64,000 bases of DNA from Terebella lapidaria (lineage: Eukaryota; Annelida; Polychaeta; Terebellida; Terebellidae). The position numbers were made by a program, and so were the translations under genes. The notes under the pieces are model-generated. The model was given only the letters and a program-made list of their open reading frames with translations, was not told the DNA's origin and did not search any database. The stretch is from the NCBI GenBank assembly GCA_949152475.1, contig OX424562.1, forward strand, positions 36,414,657 through 36,478,656, given 5' to 3'. Positions 1 to 10,679 of this stretch are shown in pieces. How positions within the stretch are numbered: the first letter of the stretch is position 1; every line of letters starts with the position of its first letter.

Positions 1-519
1 AATAAGGTTCCTACTGGACATTGTATGTTCAATAGGATGATACAGTAATGTTTCATTATTATTACCGTATTGTGAATCATGCATCCTCTTGTAGACTCCT
101 GCAGCGTCATTGTTGTCAGTTTCCTGAACCAAGGAAGAATCTACCGAATTTCTTGGTCTTCTTTGAGATGGAGGGGTGCTCGGTGGTGATAACAGAGAAG
201 GAAGTAATGGGAATTGTTGGGAAAGGTAAGTGGCAAGGGCTCGATGATCTCGTCGGTTCTTCATCAATTTCTGTCTTTTTTCTTTCACATCTGTAGCAAA
301 GAATATACATACCTATAATCATAACAATGTCATCCATGTTATGAAGTCAAGGTTTGTATTATTGAATCACAAATTCTTAATATGTGTAAATTAACTTTTT
401 TCTCTCGAGTATATTCTTTACAGGAATATGAAATCATATATGTGCGCAATAAGGTTCCTACTGGACATTGTATGTTCAATAGGATGATACAGTAATGTTT
501 CATTATTATTACCGTATTG
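1..519. repeat. 72-bp perfect direct repeat (1-72 and 448-519)
   Basis: The 72 bases at 1-72 recur without a mismatch at 448-519, an offset of 447 bp. The first copy starts at the window edge, so the repeat may extend further left. The intervening sequence is not repeated. It may be a recent local duplication or the ends of a small element; there is no coding content. Confidence 0.9.
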
Positions 520-1415
520 GTCCTGATAGTAGCATGTTCCCCCAATAGTAGCACGTCCCTCTTTCCCCCAAAAATGTTCACTTTACATATTGATCCTTGT
601 ATTTCACTTCATGTTTCTAATAAAATCTTGTGAGTGTTTCAATTCACATACTTATCATTTGAATCAAAATAAATGGAATGTAAGGCTACAGCCTACAGGT
701 ATGTTATTCAGTATGTTTCCTAAATTTGACCTCAAGTTCCAAAGATACTATTAGGACCAATAAGGTACTAGCAATATATCTGTGGTATATCAGTCATTTA
801 CATGTCCCCTATTGGATTCATGACTGTCATCCTTACTGGACTCATATTGTTATGCGATTGCCTCTTTTTTGGACTGCTTTATTTTTTACATGTATAATAA
901 CCTGATTTACAAATGATTGTATTATGTCAAGATGCATGCAGGAGTGTATTCTTACTCCTAAGTTAATTTCAGCATTCAAGATCACCATAAAATTGCTATT
1001 ACAAGGAGGAATATACCTGATTTGTTGTTGATGTTGTATTAAAAACTTACATTTACATGCTGCAGCAAGCCGCGCAGCATTTAATGGGGTACCTGCTGAT
1101 GCCATGTGCTTTTGGGGCTCTGAAACAGTCTATTATGCCTGAAAAGTACAAAACACGTCATGTCTATTGTCTGCATTATGCAAAAACAAACATAACAACA
1201 TTTTAATGCTACTTTATTACGTTTTTGTATTATATGGCACAATAGACTGTTTCTATGGTTTATCTATACCTGAATTACATGGTGGCGATCCTGGTGGCAA
1301 ACAGGAACCTCATTGGCAGTGAAGAACGTCAGATATGTGTGCTGCTGCTGCCGCCCAGCCACTACCAGAAGCCGACACTGTGGTGAAGAGTTTGTATGCA
1401 ACTGCATTCGAGAAG
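1..1415. other. Host DNA left of the P element, no gene seen
   Basis: AT-rich sequence with no convincing exon or known repeat apart from one 72-bp direct repeat. Short open frames here lack recognisable domains and look like chance. The last bases, 1416-1423, form the left copy of the target-site duplication of the adjoining P-superfamily element, so this stretch and 13294 onward were contiguous before that insertion. Confidence 0.6.
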
Positions 1416-1423
1416 TTTCCCAC

Positions 1424-1453
1424 CATAGACATATAACCCATGGACCGCCAACT
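1424..1453 (+). repeat. Left terminal inverted repeat of the P element
   Basis: Thirty bases beginning CATAGACATATAACCCATGG are the exact reverse complement of 13256-13285. Identity stops at base 31. The 8 bp just outside (1416-1423, TTTCCCAC) recur just outside the right end. Confidence 0.95.
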
Positions 1454-2069
1454 TTGAATTTCGCGGGGTTAGCTTGCGGCGCGCATGCGCGAGGGGGAAG
1501 AGGTATCGCTAACTTCCGCTTGTTTTGACAGTTTGTCAACGGACACAACACAGTGTAGTGTACAGAGATTTCTTCAGTTTAAACGATAGAAGATCCTGGT
1601 AAGTAGTGAATAACAAATTCTAAAATAGTCTAGCGTATATTCGAAAACTTCTTCATACACTAGTAACCTTTTTTTTTTAAAAATCAATTCAACTCGCCCG
1701 ACTAGATCATCGTGTGGTCTAGACTCATGGTAAGTACTCGCAGTGTCGCACGGTCGTACCTCAGTGGCACGGCATTTCACATTGGCTCTATATATTAAAT
1801 GTATGAGCAGCTGATGACCTTAGATTCATGATTATTGTCAATTCAGGCTCACATGCTTGAATAAAAGATAAATATCAGCCCAAGGGTTGCCCCTAAATTG
1901 GTTATGGATCTTGAGCATGGTTTGGGCTGACACTTGATGTTGAACCATTTGTCCCTATTTATTAAGGGTTAATATCGTGATGAGTGTGTAATGTATAAAA
2001 CCAATGACAAATATTCTTTAAAACTATATATTTTCCTCATAAGGTGTGGGGATTCTGCAAGTCCGAGGC

Positions 2070-2671
2070 ATGACTAAGTTTTGTTGCATGGTCGGCTGCA
2101 GTGCAACACAAAAGCGATGTCGTGGACTGTCATTTCATCGCATTCCAAACAAACGTTAGTACATTTTCAAATGTTTGAGATGAACTGTGAAGTTGAACTC
2201 ATTCATAAATCAAAATTTGTTCCAAGATGTAATGCTTGTAAATGCCTATTTTATATTATTTTTTTCTTCATCTACAGTGACTGATCGTGACTGGCATACT
2301 GCCATGGTGGCGAAAGTGGCGAGGTGTGACAAAGGGTTCAAGCCAGGATCAGCTTTCATTTGCTCACGCCATTTTGAAGATTCTTGTTTTCTTGTTCGTA
2401 AGTATCCTGCCAGACAGTATGGGTATCCAAATAGTGGAATCAAATTTCAAGCATGGCGCTCATTGAAAATTCACTGCGTTTTGAAGATATATCTCATGAA
2501 CTTGAAGCTACATATTTACCTAAAAAATGTTCAAATGTAAAAATAGAACCAAGTGGACGCAGGCAGTTGATTGTTGGTAGCCTACCAACTAGATTTATGG
2601 AAAAGAAATCTATTGAAACACCAAAACCACCACCCAGGAAGCCTCCTGTGAGACTATATAAAGAATTGGAA
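2070..2671 (+). CDS. THAP DNA-binding N-terminus of P-type transposase (frameshifted)
   Basis: Exon 1 (2070-2154) starts at ATG and encodes MTKFCCMVGC followed by an FHRIP motif. Exon 2 begins at 2278 after TCTACAG and continues in phase through a tryptophan (DRDWHTAM) to ICSRHF. This is the C2CH zinc-binding layout of the THAP domain, which binds transposon ends in P elements: a Cys pair, then Cys-x2-His, with conserved Pro and Trp. After about 2440 the natural-looking coding frame changes to the one at 2453-2671 (SLRFEDISHELEATYL, then Lys/Pro-rich), so a one-base shift near 2440-2453 breaks the gene or there is a sequence error. The proposed exon end at GAA/GTTTGA (2671) joins in phase 0 to 4221, but that donor is weak. 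Confidence 0.75.
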
Positions 2672-4220
2672 GTTTGATGTTGGCTGTTGGTTGGTTGATG
2701 TTGCTGAAAACTTTAGAGCTATTGGGATGGATTGACACATGTGTCTGTGTTTGCGAAGCCCCTGTGTCTTCCTTTTTTTACCCTAATGGAACTTTGGTTC
2801 AAAAGTAATGTCGCTCAAAATCTGTTCAGTGAATTTCCCTGTACATTTAAGACATGTACATGACATGTACGATAAAAATAGGCAGAACGTTTTCAGCTTA
2901 CCCGATCTATGTTCCGATGAGTCATTGTCAGTTTAGTTTATTAAGGCATTCGGAAGAAATGCCTTTATGGTTTTAGCAGAATTTTTTTTCCTGCCGTTTT
3001 GGTTTCCGACCGATAACTTTAGTTTGCCTCCATGTATCTTCGCCAAATGTTTACATATTATGTGGAAGGACCCTATTGTTCTTCGGCTGGGTCCGAGCTT
3101 CGTGAGGTCCATGAGGATGAAATGGAGCTTGAGGAGGTTCATATACCAACTGGGAAGAACCCTATTGAATATTGGGAAAGAACCCTATTGATTTTGGGAT
3201 CAATCCATCAAACGACCTTCGACCTAGAGGTCGGGAGAGTTTTCACCAAATTATCTTTGATGTTTCCTGCATATCTCAGAAACAGTGCGTCGTAGAGCGA
3301 AATGAACTTTATGTTCAGACTCGTCGCTCTAGACAAACTTGTCTAAGGGGTATTATGGATGACCTTTGACCTTGACCATATATTTTTTCGCTGAGTCAGC
3401 ATTTTTCATTTTCGTCAATACCAGTTTCTCGGAAACGGTGCAGCGAAACGGACGTTATTTTCGAACTCGTCGCCCTTGACAAACATGTCTTTTAGGTATT
3501 GAGGATGAACTTGGATTTGACCTGGAAATTTTTTGGTTTTTCGATTTTTGTCGATATCTCGGAAACGGTCCCGAATTTCTCGGACCCGAATTTGTGTTTT
3601 GAGTTTGTTCGTTTGTTAGGTATCTCAAAAACGGATGCCGTTCGTGGCAAGCATATTCATGATATTATTATAAATGTTATAGATTAGTCTCTACATCGTA
3701 ATGCCTCCAAGGCATCTTTAGGCCTTGGTATCTAGTACCTTTGTAGGAGTTGCGTGTGCACATTGATATAACTTTGTTAAATGAAGACTATGATTTTACC
3801 TTATTGTCTACTGATATGAAATTTACATGTATTGGTCTGTTGTGTCCAGTAAGCTACAGCACCTAGAGTGCTATGCATAAGTTTGTTTTATTTTCAAAAT
3901 GTTGGGGACTTCATTTGTCCTTAAACTTATAGAACGCCTAACTTATTTCAGTTACAGAGTTACAGGTTCCACAAAATTTGTTGATGTTTATCTTTCAGTG
4001 ATTTTGTTTCCATTTAGGTGATTGATCAAATGCTGTTTAATGCCATTACACAATTGTTTTCATCTTTCCAAAAATACATGTGCGCGTATAATCCAAGAGG
4101 ATTTTCTCATCAGTGTCGTCACCAGTTGATAATAACGAAAGCACATTGGTTACATGACATGATGAATTTTGTAATTTTTTCTGAACAGAGTTTTTTCTTT
4201 TACTTCCTTCTTCGTCACAG
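2672..4220 (+). other. Intron 2 of the P transposase, with a nested repeat
   Basis: The intron joins the THAP part to the catalytic exons. Most of its middle (about 2895-3725) is a repeat. It starts with AGCTTACCCGATCTATG, a distant relative of the AGGTTACCGGACCTATGG start of the Helitron-like elements in this window, and ends near GGCATCTTTAGGCCTTGG. Inside, the motif ATATCTCGGAAACGG or a close variant recurs near 3270, 3425, 3550 and 3620. No coding sequence is evident. The acceptor is TTCGTCACAG at 4220. Confidence 0.5.
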
Positions 4221-7200
4221 GTTGATCGTCATGTCCCGGAGACCATCGATGAACCAGAGGTCCCTGTGCTTATACCCTGTCCCGGAATCACTGATCCCAA
4301 GCTGCAGCGGTATGCAGAACTACCACAGAGGAGCAGTTCAGAGGACAACAGTCAGGCTGACTCGCCCAAGTACTTCCTTCATGTCACATATCAGAAAGGT
4401 ACCAACGGCATGACGTGCTCTACCACGATTCGCTCCCACTCGTGTCTGGAGAGTATTGAGACTGGAGAACTCTGTTCTGGGTGTGCCTACTGTAAGACAC
4501 TTGTCTTGAAGAAACATCTGCGACGTGTTTCCTCGGAAGCGAAGGACCTAAGGACGTATGCGCCGCTGTCTAGGGTGTCGAGGACTCGCATCGCTAATGC
4601 CTTGAAGCTTGAGAGGCTGGAGAAAGCACGTGCTGTGAAGCAGCTCCAAGAGGTTCGCTCTCAGCTGAAACAGGAACATGTTGAAGTATCTGAAACTGCC
4701 CACAACAGATTAAGTGCTATCATGGAAGAAACTGAAAAGGACTCTTTCATCGAGATGTTCTGGAGTGAACAGAAGAAGGCTTTCTCAAGAAAAGCGGGAG
4801 GTATGAGATGGCATCCGATGATGGTGCGGTTTGCCATCCTTCTGCACAGCCAGAGTCCGTCCACCTATAGATCTCTGCGTCAAGTAGGCGTCATTCGTCT
4901 GCCCACTGAATCAACCCTACGTGATTATACCAATGTCCTTCACCCGTCATCTGGTTTCCAACTTGAAGTTTTCCTGGAGTTAAAGAAGATGACCGAGAAC
5001 CTTAATCCAGAGGAACGATGGGTGTGCTTGATGCACGATGAGATTTCCATAAAATCTGACCTCGTCTACGATCGCACAACTGGCGAACTTGTGGGATTCA
5101 TCGACAGTTCTTGTTGGAATGACAAGTCTTCCAAGGATGGCCACCTAGCAACTCATGCACTGGTATTCATGGCAGTTGGGATTACGTCCAACATCAAATC
5201 TAGTCTTGGATACTTTCCCACAAGGACTGCAACGGCGGACGAGATGTTCACATTATTGTGGCGGGCCATTGGATTGCTAGAATGCGTCTGTGATTTGAAG
5301 GTTAGTTTTCCTGGCAATAAACAGACTACATCTATGCGTTCTTCATGTTATGTCAAGAAAATGTTAACTATTTAGTTAAAATAATACACCAAATTTGTTT
5401 TGTTGATTATTTAGGTCATTGCCTCAACAAGTGACAAGGCTAGCTGTAACCAGCGACTGATTCGTCTACATGGAGTCAGTGGATACAAGACGCCAAACTT
5501 GTTCGACCCTGAAAGAAATATCTTCTTCTTCAGCGATGCTCCTCATTTGGTGAAAACAGTGAGGAACAATATGTCCAGTTCCGGTTTCGGAAAAAACACT
5601 AAGCGCTTATGGGTGTGTAAAATAGTTTTGAAATACAATATTAACAGATTCAGTCTGTTTGGTCATATTTTTTGGTACCTGCCTAATTCATCTGATTTAT
5701 CATTGAATGTATGGTTTTTATTTATTTATAGAACAACGACCAAGACATCCTGTGGACCCATGTTGTTCGTCTTTATCAACAAGACGCCGCAAGGGAGATA
5801 ACCCGGACAAAATTGACTGCAGAACATGTGTACCTAACCCCACAGTCTGTCATGAGGGTATACCTTGCTGCGCAGGTAGCCTAGTGAATATATTCATTAA
5901 CTTTTTAGGTTACCGGACCTATGGTCCGATAACCTATTGGCATGGCGGTGCGTCCGTCGTCCGTCGTCCGTCGTCGTCCGTCGTCGTCGTCGTCGTCGTC
6001 GTCGTCCACATTTTTATCTTTTTTGTTTACTGGCGAATTCTTCTGAAATTTTGCAGAAAAATACTTAAAAATAATTCAAGAAGGAGGTATTTTTTAGTTT
6101 TTTGATTTTCGCTTTTTCTTCAAAATGGCGGCCGTTTTCGACGAAAAAGGCCTGATTTTGGACTTTGGCGGCCATTTTCTCAAAATCTGTTCAGTAACTT
6201 TTTTTCTCTTTGATACATAAGACTCCTCATATGTACTTCTATGGTGTCTATAAATTTCGTTGCGCTTGAATCGCTCGAAGTGGGCCATTTTGGCCCAAAC
6301 TCGGCCCAAATGGGACTTTCCCATGTTAAATTCTCCTATGCTTTATAATGGGACACATTAAAGCCTAATATCTCACTTAATATTGAGATTAGAGACTAGG
6401 AATCAATTGTGGACATATAGGAAATGATATATGCTGAATATTGTCGTGACCTTGAATTTGACCTCTGATCTTGGTTTCAAGGTCAGAGCGGCCGTTTTCG
6501 TCGAAAAATGGCCAATTTTGGACTTCGACGGTCGTTTTCTCAAAATCTGTTCAGTAACTTTTTTTCTTATTGATGCATGAGACTCCTCCTATGTACCCCT
6601 GTGACATGTATAAATTTCGTTACCCTTGAATCGCTCGAAGTGGGCCATTTTGGGCCCAAACTCAGCCCAAATGGGACTTTCCCATGTTAAATTCTCCTAT
6701 GCTTTATAATGGGACACATTAAGCCTAATATCTCACTTAATATTGAAATTAGAGACTAGGAATGAATTGTGGACATATAGGAAATGATATATGCTGAATA
6801 TTCTCGTGACCTTGAATTTGACTTTTGACCTCATTTTCAAGGTCACAGGACAAAATGGCTAATATCTCGCTTATTATCGACTTTACAGCTTAGGAATCAG
6901 TTGTGAACATATAGGAAATGATATATGCTGAATATTCTTGTGACCTTGAATTTGACCTTTGACCTCATTTTCAAGGTCACATGACAAAATGGCTAATATC
7001 TCGCTTATTATCGACTTTACAGTTTAGGAATCAATTGTGAACATATAGGAAATGATATATGCTGAATATTTTCGTGACCTTGAATTTGACCTTTGACCTC
7101 ATTTCCAAGGTCGCAGGACAAAATTGCTAATATCTCGCTTATTAACGACTTTACAGCTTAGGAATCAATTGTGAACATATAGGAAATGATATATGCTGAA

Positions 7201-8984
7201 TATTCTCGTGGCCTTGAATTTGAGCTTTGACCTCATTTTCAAGGTCACAGGACAAAATGGCCGATATCTTGCTTATTAGCGACTTTACAGCTTAGGAATC
7301 GATTGTGAACATATAGGAAATGATATATGCTGAAAATTCTCGTGACCTTGAATTTGACCTTTGACCTCATTTTCAAGGTCACAGGACAAAATGGCTAATA
7401 TCTCGCTTATTATCGACTTTACAGCTTAGGAATCAATTGTGAACATATAGGAAATGATATATGCTGAATATTCTCATGACCTTGAATTTGACCTTTGACC
7501 TCATTTTCAAGGTCACATGACAAAATGGCTAATATCTCACTTATTATCGACTTTACAGTTTAGGAATCAATTGTGAACATATAGGAAATGATATATGCTG
7601 AATATTTTCATGACCTTGAATTTGACCCTGACCTCATTTCCAAGGTCACAGGACAAAATTGCTAATATCTCGCTTATTATCGACTTTACAGCTTAGGAAT
7701 CAATTGTGAACATATAGGAAATGATATATGCTGAATATTCTCATGACCTTGAATTTGACCTTTGACCTCATTTTCAAGGTCACAGGACAAATTGGCCAAT
7801 ATCTTGCTTATTAGCGACTTTACAGCTTAGGAATCAATTGTGAACATATAGGAAATGATATATGCTGAAAATTCTCGTGACCTTGAATTTGACCTTTGAC
7901 CTCATTTTGAAGGTCACATGACAAAATGGCTAAGATCTCGCTTATTATCGACTTTACAGCTTAGGAATCAATTGTGAACATATAGGAAATGATATACGCA
8001 GAATATTCTCATGACCTTGAATTTGACCTTTGACCTCATTTCCAAGGTCACAGGACAAAATTGCTGATATCTCGCTTATTATCGACTTTACAGCTTAGGA
8101 ATCAATTGTGAACATATGGGAAATGATATATGCTGAATATTCTCGTGACCTTGAATTTGACCTTTGACCTCATTTTCAAGGTCACAGGACAAAATGGCCA
8201 ATATCTTGCTTATTAGCGACTTTACAGCTTAGGAATCAATTGTGAACAGATAGGAAATGATATATGCTGAAAATGCTCGTGACCTTGAATTTGACCTTTG
8301 ACCTATTCCCAAGGTCACAGGACAAAATGGCCAATATCTTGCTTATTAGCGACTTTACAGCTTAGGAATCAATTGTGAACATATAGGAAATGATATATGC
8401 TGAAAATGCTCGTGACCTTGAATTTGACCTTTGACCGATTTTCAAGGTCACAGGACAAAATGGCCAATATCTTGCTTATTAGCGACTTTACAGCTTAGGA
8501 ATTAATTGTGAACATATAGGAAATGATATATGCTGAAAATTCTCATGACCTTGAATTTGACCTTTGACCTCATTTTCAAGGTCAACAGGACAAAATGGCT
8601 AATATCTTGCTTATTATCGACTTTACAGCTTAGGAATCAATTGTGAACATATAGGAAATGATATATTCTGAATATTTTAATGATATTGAATTTGACCTTT
8701 GACCTAAATTTCAAGGTCAGTCATTTTATTTTCAAAGTCAGATTACAAAATGGCTTATATCTCGCTTATTATCAAATTTACAGCTTAGGGGTCCATAGTG
8801 AACATATAGGAAATGATGTATGCTGAATAGTTTGGTGATCTAGAATTTAATTTTCATGGTTAGAGATATGGCGATTTCAGTGGTCACCTTGAATTTGACT
8901 TTCAACTTTCTTGGCTTAACTCTGTATATTTCTCCGGTAACCTTACTAGCCCATTGGGCTAATTTTTTATGTAGGCCTAATTGA

Positions 8985-9070
<86 letters not shown>

Positions 9071-10470
9071 CTGTCACTAAAATAGATGACAATTATTTAT
9101 TGTTCAAAAAATCAATCAAATACACAAGTACACACTGCTCAATTGAGAATTTCATTTAAGGTCCTGAGCAATTCTGTAGGATCAGTGATGCGAACCTTTG
9201 GAGGAGATGATTGCAAAGAAACTTCAAAGTTTATTTTGCTGATGGACAAGTTTTTTGACTGTCTCAACACAAGGTAATTTTTGTTTCAGTGTCAACTTTG
9301 ACATGGATTATGGTTTTTGGCATGTTTTTTGTCATGAACATTGTATGAATTTCTGAAATTGTAGGTCAATGCAAGAGGGAACCAGGAAAAACAATAAATA
9401 TTTGGCTCCATACACCAGTACTGATGACGACAGGTTCAGGGTAAGTATTCATAGAAAGGCACTTGATGAACCTTGAAATCAATGTTTATGATGTATTTGC
9501 TGCTATCATTCACTGGAAATGTATTTCCTCCAAAAGCGTAATGCATGTAATTGTCTGTGTGGTAGTTTCTGGCCGAGGACTTCCTGGGGTACCTGGAAAA
9601 CTGGAGGGCAGCTACCGACGCAAGAGAGGGATACACTTCAGCAGAAAGGAAGAAAATGTTCCTAACTGATCAGACTTATGAAGGCCTGAAAACTACAGGT
9701 GAAAAGTATATGTATATAACATTGATGCACTGGACTTTACATTTTGTCTGTATGAACGTATTTCGGATGACAGGGATGATATGGGCAATAAAGGGATACA
9801 CCCACTCGGTCTTCGGCAACCGAAGAGCATCTAGTTTTACGACAAACCTAGCAGTAAAATATTGTAGTTTCCAGAAACACACACATTGCATGCGAGTTAT
9901 GTTTGGTAAGATTGTGCACTTGCAATTGTAGCCTATGAATTGAGATCAATACTTGTATTTGTGTAAGCTGTATTCTAGTTTTGAAAAAAAAATGTGTCCA
10001 AAATCCAAACTTTGAAGATGTCCTCTCACATATATGTTTGTCTTTCAACAGTGAAATCAGTTATTGAAGCGACCCGGTACTTGCTTCAATCTGGAGTGAA
10101 AGTGGTTCTCACAAATCGGTTCTGCCAGGATCCACTGGAGGAACATTTTGGTCGGCATCGCAGTCTCGGCGTTCGTGCAGAAAACCCAACTTTGTGGACT
10201 TTCGGGTGAATATTATCGTGAAATAAACAAATTCAGATGGTTTCTGTTTGAATCAGATGTGTTGTTTTTGCAACAAACACGTGTATTTGAAACAAAATAA
10301 AATAATTCCACAGCTATCAAGAAAACAAACTTCGTCTACAGAGGACCTTGGCACTTTCCATCATGCCCAAAGGAAATATACGAGGCAAGCGTTCTGCCAA
10401 TAAGGTCATAGTCGATAACACACCCTTGCCAAAGATCAAACGACACTCGAAGGTAATCAAATATGTATGA
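4221..10470 (+). CDS. P-superfamily (THAP9-like) transposase, catalytic region, eight exons
   Basis: Exons are 4221-5300, 5415-5612, 5732-5875, 9161-9273, 9365-9440, 9566-9698, 10052-10205 and 10314-10470. All junctions are GT-AG and every phase agrees, giving 684 codons plus TGA. Order of regions: a charged helical segment ([20 protein letters not shown]) as in the P-element N-terminal domain; RNase H-like N-terminal part with [20 protein letters not shown] and first acidic residue in MHDEISIKS; second Asp in TSDKASCNQ; a GTP-binding-type insertion beginning near [14 protein letters not shown]; RNase H C-terminal part with [15 protein letters not shown], the likely catalytic Glu. It would cut and join the element's ends in the nucleus. 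With the THAP part the protein is near 840 aa, compared with about 750 for Drosophila P and about 900 for human THAP9. The last exon may instead be spliced at GTAATC (10453). The catalytic exons show no stop or shift. Confidence 0.9.
6360..8880 (+). repeat. 134-bp minisatellite, about 18 units
   Basis: Successive TAGGAATCAATTGTGAACAT landmarks at 6891, 7024, 7159, 7293 and 7427 give a period of 133-135 bp. Each unit reads: ATATCTCGCTTATTATCGAC, ACTTTACAGCTTAGGAATCA, ATATAGGAAATGATATATGC, CGTGACCTTGAATTTGACC, TTTGACCTCATTTTCAAGG, TCACAGGACAAAATGG. Units are about 90 percent alike by eye; the outermost are the most diverged. Shorter arrays of the same unit occur in the copies at 19335-20399 (diverged) and 52333-54160. 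Confidence 0.93.
6942..8725 (+). promoter_or_regulatory. Arrayed nuclear-receptor-type motifs (DR1 plus TCAAGGTCA pairs)
   Basis: Most minisatellite units contain TGACCTTTGACCT, for example at 6953-6965 and 7087-7099. This is the reverse complement of AGGTCAAAGGTCA, the consensus direct repeat with 1-bp spacing bound by HNF4/RXR-class receptors. The same units carry TGACCTTGA upstream and TCAAGGTCA downstream, an inverted pair of the extended half-site used by ERR/FTZ-F1-class monomers. About eleven perfect DR1 motifs are visible in this copy. Binding is inferred from motif identity only; the similarity may be incidental to repeat structure. Confidence 0.4.
8986..9069. repeat. (AT)n microsatellite
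   Basis: An uninterrupted AT dinucleotide run of about 84 bp directly after the Helitron-like element, still inside the P transposase intron (5876-9160). Such runs are frequently length-variable. Confidence 0.97.
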
Positions 10471-10679
10471 ATTTATTTTTATTGTGCATCAAAATTGGTT
10501 TGGCATACCGGGTATATGTATCTTTTAGAATCCAGAAACCAAATTACCACAATAAAATTTACTAGTACATGTAATCAAATATATTTACTGGTACACAATA
10601 ACTTACCAATCCATACACATATTTAATATGATTGATATGACAATCTCAAAACAAACAACAATTTGAAAGTGGCAACTGT

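Larger units (their letters stand above)
5906..8962 (+). mobile_element. Helitron-like (HINE/DINE-type) non-autonomous element, copy 1, in a P transposase intron
   Basis: It begins TAGGTTACCGGACCTATGG, with an internal palindrome (GGACCTATGGTCC), then a GTC/CGT-rich tract (about 5945-6008), then repeats of AAATGGCGGCC type. Its long core is a 134-bp minisatellite. It ends GGTAACCTTACTAGCCCATTGGGCTAA, combining an inverted copy of the start (AGGTTACCGG against CCGGTAACCT) with a terminal hairpin (AGCCCATTGGGCT). Flanks are T-rich, with no clear target duplication. Short end repeats, a terminal hairpin, a central minisatellite and no ORF are typical of Helentron-derived elements; the class is inferred from structure only. 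Two further copies are at 19335-20399 and 52333-54160. Confidence 0.7.

Noticed and set aside
48..296. Open frame of 82 codons at the left edge
   Set aside because: Overlapped by an equally long minus-strand frame, no domain, and its start lies in the 72-bp direct repeat. Best explained as chance.
1260..1420. A DDE or HARBI1-type exon just outside the left end of the P element
   Set aside because: The frames there contain no recognisable motif and do not continue after 13294, where the interrupted host sequence resumes.
2398..2449. A 52-bp mini-intron (GTAAGT donor at 2398) to repair the THAP frame
   Set aside because: Donor phase and the frame after the possible AG acceptors do not agree, and the sequence would be unusually short for an intron here.
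5945..6008. GTC/CGT repeats as a coding homopeptide tract
   Set aside because: The same GTCC-type tract occurs at the same place in all Helitron-like copies, outside any supported exon.
6360..8880. CRISPR-like array
   Set aside because: Units are contiguous 134-bp repeats with no unique spacers, in a eukaryotic intron.
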